A stretch of DNA of 64,000 nt. Origin: Taibaiella koreensis. GTDB taxonomy: Bacteria; Bacteroidota; Bacteroidia; Chitinophagales; Chitinophagaceae. The notes below the pieces were generated by a model. That model saw only the letters and a list, made by a program, of their open reading frames with translations, was not told the origin of the DNA and searched no databases. This document shows, in pieces, positions 33,214 to 41,040 of this stretch. Position 1 is the stretch's first letter; each line of letters begins with the position of its first letter. A program made the position numbers and the translations under genes. The stretch is taken from positions 62,001-126,000 of the forward strand of contig NZ_QVNU01000001.1 in NCBI RefSeq assembly GCF_003545715.1. The letters are read 5' to 3'.

Positions 33214-34707
33214 TTAATCTATAGAATAGCTTACAGCGCCGTCTTTTTCGTCTTTGAGCTGTATACCGGCGGCGGCCAGCATATCCCTGATCTTATCGGA
33301 GGCTGCATAGTCTTTACGGGCCCGGGCTTCGCGGCGCATTTCGATCACCAGCTGCAATACGCTGTCCAGCTTGCTGTCGTCGTTCTGTTGCAAGGGCTGC
33401 AGGCCCAGGATGCTTTCCAGGTAAGTGTGGAAGGTATCCAGCATCAGTTGTTGTGCCGATTGGCTGATAGCGTCTGCTCTGATCTGTCCGCCTTTGATGC
33501 CATTGATCACAGGAGCCAACTCAAACAAGTTGGCGATCACCTTTGCCGTATTGAAATCATCGTTCATGTCATCGGCACAGGCCTGGCAGAAATCCAGTAT
33601 CTTTTGCTCCAGCTCGGCATCGCTAGCCGATGCGTTATCGGTCAGGGGCAGCTTCTGCAATACCTCATAGGCTTCCCAGAGCCGGCGCAATGCTTTTTCC
33701 GAAGCCTTCAGTGCATCATTTGAAAAATCAAGGGTGCTGCGGTAGTGGGTCTGCAGGATATAGAAGCGGATCACCATCGGGTGATAAGCTTGCTCCAGCA
33801 TGGGATGATCGCCGCTGAAGAGCTCGGTAAGCTTGATGACATTATTATAGGCTTTACCCATTTTTTTGCCATCGATCGTGATCATATTGTTATGTATCCA
33901 GTAGTTTACCGGTGCGCAGCCATGGGCAATGGTGCTTTGCGCAATCTCGCTTTCATGGTGCGGAAATTGCAGGTCCATGCCGCCGCCATGTATATCGAAG
34001 CGTTGGCCCAGGTACTTGCTGCTCATGGCGGAACACTCGATGTGCCATCCCGGGAAACCCTCACCCCACGGGCTTTTCCAGCGCATGATGTGCTCCGGCG
34101 GCGCTTTTTTCCACAGCGCAAAATCGGCCCGGTCTCTTTTCTCTTCCTGTCCTTCCAGCTCACGGGTGGTTTCCAGCAGGTCGTCTATCACACGGCCCGA
34201 AAGCTTGCCATAGGGATATTGCGCGGCATATTTTTTAACGTCGAAGTACACAGAACCATTTACCTCGTAGGCAAAGCCTTTGGCAATAATGTCCTCGATC
34301 ATGTTGATCTGCTCAATAATATGCCCGGTGGCAGTGGGTTCTATCGAAGGCTCCAGGTTGTTGAACTTACGCATGCCCCAATGGTAGAGGCTGGTATACT
34401 TGTGTACCAGCTCCATAGGCTCGAGCATTTCAAGCAATGCTTTTTTCGCAACCTTATCTTCGGCTTCACGTCCTTCTTCTTCAAAATGCCCGGCATCGGT
34501 AATGTTACGCACATAGCGCACCTTATAGCCCAGGTGCTGCAGGTAGCGGTTCACCACGTCGAAGGTGATATAAGGCCTGGCATGACCCAGGTGCGATTCG
34601 CCGCTCACGGTAGGGCCGCAGACGTACAGACCCACATGTCCCGGTGTGATCGGCACGAATTCCTCTTTCTGGCGGTTATAGGAATTGTATAAATATAAGG
34701 TCGACAT
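33214..34707 (-). CDS. cysS: Cysteine--tRNA ligase
   Basis: 497 residues. YVCGPTV near residue 28 with Cys as a zinc ligand, HLGHAR (HIGH motif) near 37-42, [13 protein letters not shown] near 224-236 and WHIECSAM near 204 are all present. The KMSKS-equivalent reads KKMGKAYNN near 264; Bacteroidota enzymes often show a Gly here. MSTLYLYNS at 34707 is the start, as an extra 25 codons upstream do not fit the family. Charges tRNA-Cys in the cytoplasm. Confidence 0.95.
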   Translation of the reverse strand: MSTLYLYNSYNRQKEEFVPITPGHVGLYVCGPTVSGESHLGHARPYITFDVVNRYLQHLGYKVRYVRNITDAGHFEEEGREAEDKVAKKALLEMLEPMELVHKYTSLYHWGMRKFNNLEPSIEPTATGHIIEQINMIEDIIAKGFAYEVNGSVYFDVKKYAAQYPYGKLSGRVIDDLLETTRELEGQEEKRDRADFALWKKAPPEHIMRWKSPWGEGFPGWHIECSAMSSKYLGQRFDIHGGGMDLQFPHHESEIAQSTIAHGCAPVNYWIHNNMITIDGKKMGKAYNNVIKLTELFSGDHPMLEQAYHPMVIRFYILQTHYRSTLDFSNDALKASEKALRRLWEAYEVLQKLPLTDNASASDAELEQKILDFCQACADDMNDDFNTAKVIANLFELAPVINGIKGGQIRADAISQSAQQLMLDTFHTYLESILGLQPLQQNDDSKLDSVLQLVIEMRREARARKDYAASDKIRDMLAAAGIQLKDEKDGAVSYSID

Positions 34708-34849
34708 ATTCGAAAAGGTGAGCAGCAAAAATAAGGGATAGTTGGGAATGCCGGAATGGGAATTGTATGCGCCAGGCGCCATGCCGGCGGAGCGTACGGG
34801 AATAACCGTATTTTTGCAGCCGTATTGATCGTTTTCATTCCTAAATAGA

Positions 34850-36415
34850 ATGCCTCAGGAAATCACACTTCGTCTCAGTCCTAACGATGCAGCGCAGGAC
34901 ACCTTATTGCGGCGCCACGCCGCGCAAAAGCTCAATATTAAGCCGGAAAGGATCAATGCCGTACAGGTGCTGCGCCGTTCGGTCGATGCCCGTGGCAGCC
35001 AGATCATGATGCAGCTGCTGGTCAATGTATTCGTTGAAGAACCTTTTAAAGATGCATTTGCTTTCACGCATCAGCTGCAGCAAGTGAGCGGGAAGGAGCC
35101 GGTGATCGTGGCCGGCGCCGGTCCGGCAGGATTGTATGCTGCCCTGAAGCTAGTCGAAAGCGGCCTGTGTCCCATTATTATCGAACGGGGAAAGGATGTG
35201 CGCAACCGGCGCCGCGACCTGGCAGCCATGAACAAGCAAGGCATTGTTAATCCCGACTCCAATTATTGTTTCGGTGAAGGCGGCGCCGGCACGTATAGCG
35301 ACGGCAAATTATACACCCGCGCTACCAAAAGAGGCAATATACTGCGTAGCCTGCAATGGTTCCGCTACTTCGGCGCCGAGGAAAAAATACTATACGAAGC
35401 ACATCCGCACATTGGCACCAATAAGCTGCCGGGCATCATTGTAGCGATGCGCGAAGCGATAGAGGCCTGTGGCGGACAGGTGTTGTTTAACACCCGGCTC
35501 ACCGACCTTATACTGGATGGGGATACGCTGAAGGGCGCTGTGGTAAACGACGGACAACAGATCAGGGCCCGTGCGCTCATCCTGGCAACCGGACATTCGG
35601 CGCGCGATGTTTTTCAATTGCTGCACCGACGCAAGATCCATATAGAGGCCAAGCCATTCGCCTTGGGCGTACGTATCGAGCATCCACAGGCGCTTATCAA
35701 CGATATTCAATACGGTTGCGATCCCATGGTATTCGGCGATATGGTGGGCCCTGCAGCCTATTCGCTGGTAAGCCAGGAGCTGGGCCGTGGCGTATTCTCT
35801 TTTTGTATGTGTCCTGGTGGCATTATTGCGCCCGCATCGACCGATGAGGGCGAGCTGGTGGTCAATGGATGGTCGCCATCAAAAAGGGATAATCCCTATG
35901 CCAATTCAGGCATGGTGGTCGCCGTCGATGAAGCAGACTTTGCCCGTTATGGATTTACGGGTCCCCTGGCCGGTATGCACTTCCAGCAAATGGTAGAACA
36001 AAAAGCCTGGATAGCCGGCGGGGGCTTGCTGAAGGCCCCGGCGCAGCGGATGACGGATGTTGTCGGCCGGAAACGTTCTGCTACACTGCCCGATTGCTCT
36101 TACCTGCCCGGTGTTACCAGCGTCTTGCTGCATGAGGTATTGCCCGACGAAGTATACCAGTCGCTAAGCAAAGGCTTTGTCTCTTTTGGGAAAAAAATGA
36201 AAGGCTATTATACCGATGCCGCTATTGTAACGGCGACGGAATCCCGGACCTCATCGCCGGTGCGTATTCCCAGGGATAAAGATACGCTGCAGCATGTGCA
36301 GGTCAAAGGACTGTTCCCCTGCGCAGAAGGCGCAGGCTATGCCGGTGGCATTATTTCTGCAGCTATGGACGGGGAGCGCGCGGGGGAGGCTGTGGTGGCT
36401 TATTATCGTTCTTGA
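34850..36415 (+). CDS. FAD-dependent dehydrogenase, COG2509 group
   Basis: 521 residues. An N-terminal small domain (1-80), then VIVAGAGPAGLYAALKLVESG near 86-106 as the FAD motif, YCFGEGGAGTYSDGKLYTR near 137, LILATGHSARDVF near 243 and the C-terminal AEGAGYAGGIISAAMDG near 490, all features of this uncharacterised flavoprotein family. It is probably cytoplasmic. It is convergent with the LEA-like gene, and one of the two long palindromes lies in the gap between them. Substrate not known. Confidence 0.88.
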   Translation: MPQEITLRLSPNDAAQDTLLRRHAAQKLNIKPERINAVQVLRRSVDARGSQIMMQLLVNVFVEEPFKDAFAFTHQLQQVSGKEPVIVAGAGPAGLYAALKLVESGLCPIIIERGKDVRNRRRDLAAMNKQGIVNPDSNYCFGEGGAGTYSDGKLYTRATKRGNILRSLQWFRYFGAEEKILYEAHPHIGTNKLPGIIVAMREAIEACGGQVLFNTRLTDLILDGDTLKGAVVNDGQQIRARALILATGHSARDVFQLLHRRKIHIEAKPFALGVRIEHPQALINDIQYGCDPMVFGDMVGPAAYSLVSQELGRGVFSFCMCPGGIIAPASTDEGELVVNGWSPSKRDNPYANSGMVVAVDEADFARYGFTGPLAGMHFQQMVEQKAWIAGGGLLKAPAQRMTDVVGRKRSATLPDCSYLPGVTSVLLHEVLPDEVYQSLSKGFVSFGKKMKGYYTDAAIVTATESRTSSPVRIPRDKDTLQHVQVKGLFPCAEGAGYAGGIISAAMDGERAGEAVVAYYRS

Positions 36416-36417
36416 TA

Positions 36418-36462
36418 ACCGTTCACTCTTATAGGGTTTGGAACCCTATAAGAGTGAACGGT
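36418..36462. repeat. Long palindromic element, copy 1
   Basis: A perfect 21-base inverted repeat (36418-36438 and 36442-36462) with a TGG centre. Its inner 14 bases ACTCTTATAGGGTT are identical to those of copy 2 at 36778-36824, while the outer arms differ but still pair. It lies between the COG2509 gene and the LEA-like gene and probably also acts as a terminator-like hairpin. Confidence 0.85.
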
Positions 36463-36473
36463 AAAAAAATATC

Positions 36474-36731
36474 TCAGGCTGTTTTTGGCGGCTCCTTTTT
36501 ATCTTTATCCGTCAGCTCGTCGAATTTATCGGTCATCTTGTCTTTTAGTTCCGATGCTTTTTCTTTGGCCGTATGCCAGGCATCTTCAGCGACGTCTTCT
36601 ACCTTGTCCCATACTTGCTCGGCTTTGTCTTCTACTTTTTCCCAGGTTTCGCCGGCTTTGTCTTTGAGGTCGTTAAGGGTATCCTTCAGCTTATCGAAGA
36701 ATCCCTCTTCTTTCTTTTGCTCTTCTTGCAT
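36474..36731 (-). CDS. LEA-like amphipathic helical protein
   Basis: 85 residues, nearly all Lys, Glu, Asp, Ala, Thr and Leu with repeating 11-residue-like spacing (for example WEKVEDKAEQVWDKVEDVAEDAWHTAKEKASELKDK). This composition resembles group 3 LEA or YtxH-type stress proteins that stay unfolded until water is lost. No signal peptide or transmembrane helix. It is flanked on both sides by related long palindromes within 50 bases. A role in desiccation or salt stress is inferred from composition only. Confidence 0.7.
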   Translation of the reverse strand: MQEEQKKEEGFFDKLKDTLNDLKDKAGETWEKVEDKAEQVWDKVEDVAEDAWHTAKEKASELKDKMTDKFDELTDKDKKEPPKTA

Positions 36732-36777
36732 ACAATTAAGGATTTAAGGTTTCTGAATAGTACTAAATTACGTATTT

Positions 36778-36824
36778 CCTGCCTAACTCTTATAGGGTTT
36801 CAAACCCTATAAGAGTTAGGCAGG
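36778..36824. repeat. Long palindromic element, copy 2
   Basis: A perfect 23-base inverted repeat (36778-36800 and 36802-36824) around a single C. It shares the ACTCTTATAGGGTTT core with copy 1 and has different outer arms. It lies between the LEA-like gene and the aspartate kinase gene. Confidence 0.85.
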
Positions 36825-36832
36825 CAGGGGGA

Positions 36833-38098
36833 TTATTTCACCACTACCTGGACGGTATTCCTGGTCTTCTGTTCCAGGAGCAGCACACGTCCCTTGGTCA
36901 GCTCCTCGAGGATAGAAGGCGTATAATGCCTGATGGTCAGCAACTGTACATCGTCATTCTTTAATACTTTGTAGTCCTTTTCCAGCGCTTCCACCAGCAA
37001 GCGGATCTTATCTTCCCGGTTGTCGACGCATACCACAAGGCTGATGGCAGCGTTTTGTATGAGATTGATCTTGACATGCTGGGCATGAAAAATATCATAC
37101 AAGTTGCGCAGGTTCTCTTCGGTAATGAACGAGAAGTCACGGCTGGTGACCTGTAGCAGTATCTGGTCTTTTTTCAGTACGATCAGTGGAGGGTAGACGA
37201 AGGCATCGGTAGTGTTCTGGATCACGGTACCCTTGAGTTTGGTGTCCAGGAAGCATTTTACATATAATGGGATATTGGCATTTTGTAGCGGTTTGATCGT
37301 TTTGGGGTGGATCACCTGCGCACCGTAGTAGGCCATTTCGATCACCTCATGATAGGTGATCTCTTCTATCCTCACCGTATTCGGAAACAGCTTAGGATCG
37401 GCATTCAGCAAGCCTTCCACATCTTTCCATATGCTTACCGACTGTGCCGGTAACATCGCAGCCAGTAATGCTGCGGTATAATCCGAACCTTCGCGGCCAA
37501 GTGTGGTAGAGTTATTGTCGGCTGTACTACCGATAAAGCCTTGCGTGATGACGATGCCGGTTTCTTTCAACGCGGGCAACACATGCTTTTGTATCTGGTT
37601 TCGGGAAAAGTCGAGGTCCACCAGGGGATCGCGGTAAGTATCGTCGGTACGTATCAGGTCCCGGGCGTCGATCCATCGGTTGGTATAGCCCTGTTCGTTA
37701 AGATAGGCGCTGAAAATAGAGGTAGACAATATTTCGCCGATGCATACGATCTGGTCGTAAACATAATCGTGATGCTGTATGCCGGCATCGTCGATGGCCC
37801 AATGCATTTCGGTATAGTACTCATTGAGCCGCTGTTTCATGGCATCGTAGCCGGCTGGGCTGAGTAGCGCTTTGGCATAATCATTATGTGCTGTTTCGAG
37901 CGCGGCCAGCTTTTCGAGTGCCGCTTCGCGGCGGCCTTCCAGTGCTTCTTTCACAACCGCTTCGAGGGCATTGGTCGTTTTGCCATATGCCGAAACTACT
38001 ACGACGAGCGGCTTGCCGCCGTAGGCAATGATAGGCAGGAGCGCCTGCATCCGTTCGGGCGTCGCTATCGAAGCGCCGCCGAATTTGTAAACCTGCAT
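36833..38098 (-). CDS. Aspartate kinase
   Basis: 421 residues. KFGGAS near residues 5-10 is the aspartokinase start motif, TTLGREGSDYTAALLAA near 197-213 the second, and HEVIEMAYYGAQVIHPKTIKPL near 250 the third; a C-terminal ACT-type regulatory region follows from about 300. It phosphorylates Asp to open the lysine, methionine and threonine routes. It lacks a fused homoserine dehydrogenase. It lies 80 bases behind an aminotransferase gene on the same strand, forming an aspartate-family unit under a possible attenuator. The ACT part would be the site of feedback control (family knowledge). Confidence 0.92.
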   Translation of the reverse strand: MQVYKFGGASIATPERMQALLPIIAYGGKPLVVVVSAYGKTTNALEAVVKEALEGRREAALEKLAALETAHNDYAKALLSPAGYDAMKQRLNEYYTEMHWAIDDAGIQHHDYVYDQIVCIGEILSTSIFSAYLNEQGYTNRWIDARDLIRTDDTYRDPLVDLDFSRNQIQKHVLPALKETGIVITQGFIGSTADNNSTTLGREGSDYTAALLAAMLPAQSVSIWKDVEGLLNADPKLFPNTVRIEEITYHEVIEMAYYGAQVIHPKTIKPLQNANIPLYVKCFLDTKLKGTVIQNTTDAFVYPPLIVLKKDQILLQVTSRDFSFITEENLRNLYDIFHAQHVKINLIQNAAISLVVCVDNREDKIRLLVEALEKDYKVLKNDDVQLLTIRHYTPSILEELTKGRVLLLEQKTRNTVQVVVK

Positions 38099-38178
38099 GT
38101 ATTATATTGTATAGACAGTGATGAATAAACGTTTTTGGCCGGGAGTGGCCCCGGGATCATAACGGACAAGCAGGAAGC

Positions 38179-39435
38179 TTATGCCACTGCAAGCAACGCC
38201 TGTTCCAGCTTTTCGAAGACGTCGTCGAGCTCTTCCAGCCTGCAGGTGCCCACACTGATACGGTACCAGGGCGATTCCTTGTCGGCGCCAAAGCAGTGGA
38301 AAGGAACAATCGCCAGGCCGGCTTCGCTCAGGATATACTGGGTAACATCTTCCTGGGTAGCCAGCAACTTGCCATTGGCTTCCCTGCCTTTAAGATCGAT
38401 TTTCACGGTAAGGTAAATGGCGGCCTGGGGAGCGATCGCTTCAACGGCATGGCCGCGTTGCTTCAGGGCTTCAAAACCCCTGTAGATCTTCCAAAGCCGG
38501 GTTTCCAGCTCTTCTTTGAAGTATTCCAGGAATTCATCCACATCTTCGGTATTGGCCAGGAAGTCGGCAGTAGCCTTTTGCTCGGCAATAGGAGCCCAGG
38601 CGCCGATATGGCTTAACAACGCCTTCATTTTGGCGATAACGGGAACTGGTCCCATAGCCCAGCCCACGCGCACACCGGTAGCGGCAAAGGCTTTGGAGAT
38701 GCCATCTATAGAGATGGTATAGTCCTTCATATCAGGGCGCAGCGCCACGGGGTGATAATGACGGGTGTCGCCGTAGGTGAGCGTGAAATACATCTGGTCA
38801 AAGAGTACGTAAAGCTTTTTTTCATCGGCGCCCCGGCTGCGGTTCTCCGCCAGCACCAGGTCACATATTTTTTCCAGGGCTTCCTTGCTGAGGGTGGTCC
38901 CGGTGGGATTTTGCGGCGTGCAAAGACAAAGCAGCGCGGCCCCTTTTATGTGAGGCGCAATTTCTTCAGCGGTAGGCATGAAGTCATTTTCGGGTAGCGC
39001 TGTGATCTCGCAGGGTGTGCCGTGGTTCAGGTGGGTATAGTGATTATTGTTCCACGAAGGCACAGCGTAAATTACCTTGTCACCGGGATCTACAATGGTG
39101 CTGAACAGCGAATAGATGAGAGGACGGCCACCGCTGGCGATCTGGATCTCATTAGGCTCATAGCGGATGCCTTCATAATGCGCAATAAAGTCGCATACTG
39201 CCTCCCGGAGGGCCAGGATACCATCGGCCGGAGGATAATTGGTCAGCCCGGCACGATAAGCTTCTACGATACCATCTTCCAGTAGTTCGGGAATAGGAAA
39301 AATAGCCGGATTAAAGTCACCGATAGTATAGTTATAGATCTTTTCGCCATTGCGAATCCTGTTGTTGATCTCGTTACCGAGTTTTACGATTTCGGAACCG
39401 ATTAATGATTCCGCAAGCTTGCTGAGTTTGCTCAT
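38179..39435 (-). CDS. Class I/II pyridoxal phosphate aminotransferase
   Basis: 418 residues of fold type I. YNYTIGDFNPAIFP near 34-47, NYPPADGILALREAV near 64, GGRPLIYSLFSTIV near 100, CTPQNPTGTT near 172 (the NPTG loop) and SIDGISKAFAATGVRVGW near 242 with the Schiff-base Lys at about 248 identify the family. Aspartate aminotransferase is the best guess, with aspartate kinase next. MSKLSKLAESLI is the start; the frame extends another 28 codons up through the leader hairpin and is judged not coding. Behind a 155-base leader with a terminator-like hairpin. Confidence 0.88.
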   Translation of the reverse strand: MSKLSKLAESLIGSEIVKLGNEINNRIRNGEKIYNYTIGDFNPAIFPIPELLEDGIVEAYRAGLTNYPPADGILALREAVCDFIAHYEGIRYEPNEIQIASGGRPLIYSLFSTIVDPGDKVIYAVPSWNNNHYTHLNHGTPCEITALPENDFMPTAEEIAPHIKGAALLCLCTPQNPTGTTLSKEALEKICDLVLAENRSRGADEKKLYVLFDQMYFTLTYGDTRHYHPVALRPDMKDYTISIDGISKAFAATGVRVGWAMGPVPVIAKMKALLSHIGAWAPIAEQKATADFLANTEDVDEFLEYFKEELETRLWKIYRGFEALKQRGHAVEAIAPQAAIYLTVKIDLKGREANGKLLATQEDVTQYILSEAGLAIVPFHCFGADKESPWYRISVGTCRLEELDDVFEKLEQALLAVA

Positions 39436-39456
39436 CCGGTAGCTTTTTTTTGCAAT

Positions 39457-39492
39457 TAAAAAAAGGAGGCTTACCATTCCGGTAAGCCTCCT
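39457..39492 (-). terminator. Intrinsic terminator inside the aminotransferase leader
   Basis: On the minus strand AGGAGGCTTACC/GGTAAGCCTCCT (12 bases, loop GGAAT) is followed by seven T residues, and the start codon is only 22 bases further on. No minus-strand gene lies upstream that it could serve, so it is read as an attenuator. Confidence 0.75.
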
Positions 39493-39527
39493 GTATCTTG
39501 TTTGGGGTACACAATACAATACCGGGA

Positions 39528-39581
39528 TTACCTTGGATTGGTAAAACGTTTCATATTCTTATATACCTTATGTCTGGTCAT
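39528..39581 (-). CDS. Possible leader peptide of the aminotransferase operon
   Basis: A 17-residue frame MTRHKVYKNMKRFTNPR between the promoter and the terminator-like hairpin, with three Lys, four Arg and two Thr. Its stop is two bases ahead of a segment that can pair with the terminator's left arm, as expected in attenuation. Unproven. Confidence 0.35.
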   Translation of the reverse strand: MTRHKVYKNMKRFTNPR

Positions 39582-39596
39582 GTGTCAGTCGGAGGG

Positions 39597-39628
39597 CGAA
39601 GATAGAAAGGGAAATCTGTTTTTCAAAA
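39597..39628 (-). promoter_or_regulatory. Putative promoter of the aminotransferase-aspartate kinase operon
   Basis: On the minus strand TTTTG (39624-39628) and TATCTTCG (39597-39604) are 19 bases apart, an excellent match to Bacteroidota promoters. Transcription would begin near 39590, about 155 bases ahead of the start codon. Confidence 0.7.
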
Positions 39629-39675
39629 TTCAATTTCGGGGCATTTTTTGTCCTATTAAAAAATATTTTAGTTCT

Positions 39676-39709
39676 TTTTGTTTTGAACCAAAAAGTTGAA
39701 TTAGCTTTG
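39676..39709 (+). promoter_or_regulatory. Putative promoter of the GbsR/MarR-type regulator, near leaderless
   Basis: TTTTG at 39676-39680 and TAGCTTTG at 39702-39709 with a 21-base spacer. The ATG at 39720 is only 11 bases after the -7 element, so the mRNA should have almost no 5' leader. A small repeat TTTTG/CAAAA (39681-39693) lies in the spacer. Confidence 0.6.
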
Positions 39710-39719
39710 CGCCGGTTTT

Positions 39720-40166
39720 ATGGAACAATACAGGGAAAAGATAGAGGAATATGGCCATTATTATGAGAAGCAGGGCTTTTCGCCGGTCGCATCACGTGTA
39801 ATGGGTTACCTGTTCCTGCATCCCGAGGGCGAAGCAACTTTCGAAGAGCTGGTTCAGTATTTTGGTGTAAGCAAAAGTGCCATATCGGGTGCTATCAAGA
39901 TACTTTCTGCCATGGAGATCATTACTGAGAAGACCAAATCGGGCGCCCGCAAGCGTTATTTCAAAGTGACGCTGGAACGTATGTTTGCTCCAGAAACAGT
40001 AGTGAAGAAATACAGGGAAACCCGGCTGATCCTAGAAGATATCCGTAAGCTGCGTAAGAAAAAAGATGAATTTGCCGAGAACCTGGCTTACACCATTGCT
40101 TTTCTTAAAGCCTTGGAAAATGAATTTCCCAGGATCCATGCGCAATTGAAAAAGGATAAGAAATAA
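39720..40166 (+). CDS. GbsR/MarR-type transcriptional regulator
   Basis: 148 residues. A winged helix-turn-helix near 25-95 with SPVASRVMGYLFLHPEGEATFEELVQYFGVSKSAISGAIKILSAMEIITEKTKSGARKRYFKV; the GbsR-type family shares this fold. A Lys-rich C-terminal helix follows. Ligand unknown. Oriented away from the aminotransferase operon with which it shares a regulatory gap, so it may control that operon and itself; that is inference. Located upstream of a second, MarR-type, regulator but separated from it by 330 bases. Confidence 0.82.
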   Translation: MEQYREKIEEYGHYYEKQGFSPVASRVMGYLFLHPEGEATFEELVQYFGVSKSAISGAIKILSAMEIITEKTKSGARKRYFKVTLERMFAPETVVKKYRETRLILEDIRKLRKKKDEFAENLAYTIAFLKALENEFPRIHAQLKKDKK

Positions 40167-40496
40167 GAGCGTGATGAGTAAGACCGGTAGCATGTCCCCC
40201 CAATAGCTTCCGTTCGTCATTCACCGAAAAAAAACGAGCGTTCATCGAAGAATGCCGAATGTTGGCTTAATAATGTTTTCCATTTGATATTTCGGTGTCT
40301 ATTTTTGCAGTGTTAAATAAATCCAAATTCCAAAATTCGTTTTTGGTTGATATATCAACTGGATTTTACCTTTGCCCCTCGATTACAAGCTTGTAGACTG
40401 AGAATGATCTAAGTGAGGGTATTTTTACTGATAGTTGTCCTATCTACAATGCTAATGAAAAATTTATTTTTTTTTAAATCTAGTTACGCAGGAATC
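40167..40496. other. Gap ahead of the MarR-efflux operon
   Basis: 330 bases without a gene; it holds the promoter-operator at 40341-40374. A GTG-initiated frame from 40413 is only an extension of the MarR gene. Confidence 0.6.
40341..40374 (+). promoter_or_regulatory. Promoter with embedded palindromic operator of the MarR-efflux operon
   Basis: TTTTG (40341-40345) and TACCTTTG (40367-40374) are 21 bases apart. The perfect 14-base palindrome GTTGATATATCAAC at 40346-40359 lies between them, the expected position for a repressor to block RNA polymerase. MarR-type proteins bind palindromes of this kind, and the first gene is a MarR regulator. Confidence 0.75.
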
Positions 40497-40988
40497 ATGC
40501 AAATGAAAAAGAAATGTGAGATGGAGTCGATGCATTGGGACAATTTCTTTGCTGAAATGCACGACACGCTCATCTTTCAGATGCACAGGATACACAGTGT
40601 TATGTTCCGGGTTGCCAACGGCCTTATACACGAAGCATCGGTGCCGGTGAAGATGGAGCAATTGCCAATACTGATGTGTATTTATAATTGCGGAAGTGTG
40701 TCCCAGCAGGAAGTTGCCGATATTGTACACCGCGACAAGTCGTCGGTGCAGCGCACAGTAGTAACCCTCGAAAAGAAAGGATTGGTGTCGGTAAACCAGG
40801 ATAAGGCAGATAAGCGGAAAAATATATTGCGCACTACAGATACCGGAACATTTGTGGCGCAGCAGATCAAGGATATTGTCAAGAAAGTGGAGGAGGAGAT
40901 ATTTTCTGCATTTAAATCGGAAGACAAACTGAACACGATCAATACCATCAAGGAAACAGCCGACAAGCTGGAACTTTTGAAAGTATAG
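40497..40988 (+). CDS. MarR-type transcriptional regulator of an efflux operon
   Basis: 163 residues with the MarR winged helix: GSVSQQEVADIVHRDKSSVQRTVVTLEKKGLVSV near 65-98, followed by the wing DKADKRKNILRTT, and dimerising helices at both ends. MarR proteins are dimers released from DNA by small phenolic or drug-like compounds. ATG at 40497 with upstream AGGAAT is preferred to a GTG start 28 codons earlier. Directly followed, at 52 bases, by TolC, adaptor and RND genes, and preceded by a palindrome in its own promoter, so autoregulation and control of efflux are likely (inference). Confidence 0.88.
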   Translation: MQMKKKCEMESMHWDNFFAEMHDTLIFQMHRIHSVMFRVANGLIHEASVPVKMEQLPILMCIYNCGSVSQQEVADIVHRDKSSVQRTVVTLEKKGLVSVNQDKADKRKNILRTTDTGTFVAQQIKDIVKKVEEEIFSAFKSEDKLNTINTIKETADKLELLKV

Positions 40989-41040
40989 TTGAAGTGTCAA
41001 CGGAATCAATTTTCAGCTTTTATTTGAAACTACAGCAATA

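Noticed and set aside
33838-33870. Loss of activity of CysRS because KMSKS reads KMGKA
   Set aside because: This variant is seen in Bacteroidota enzymes and the rest of the protein is intact.
34705-34782. Longer cysS starting at 34782
   Set aside because: The additional 25 codons are absent in the family and MSTLYLYNS is the usual start.
39436-39519. Aminotransferase extended to 39519 through the leader hairpin
   Set aside because: The added residues run through the terminator stem and T-run and have no family similarity.
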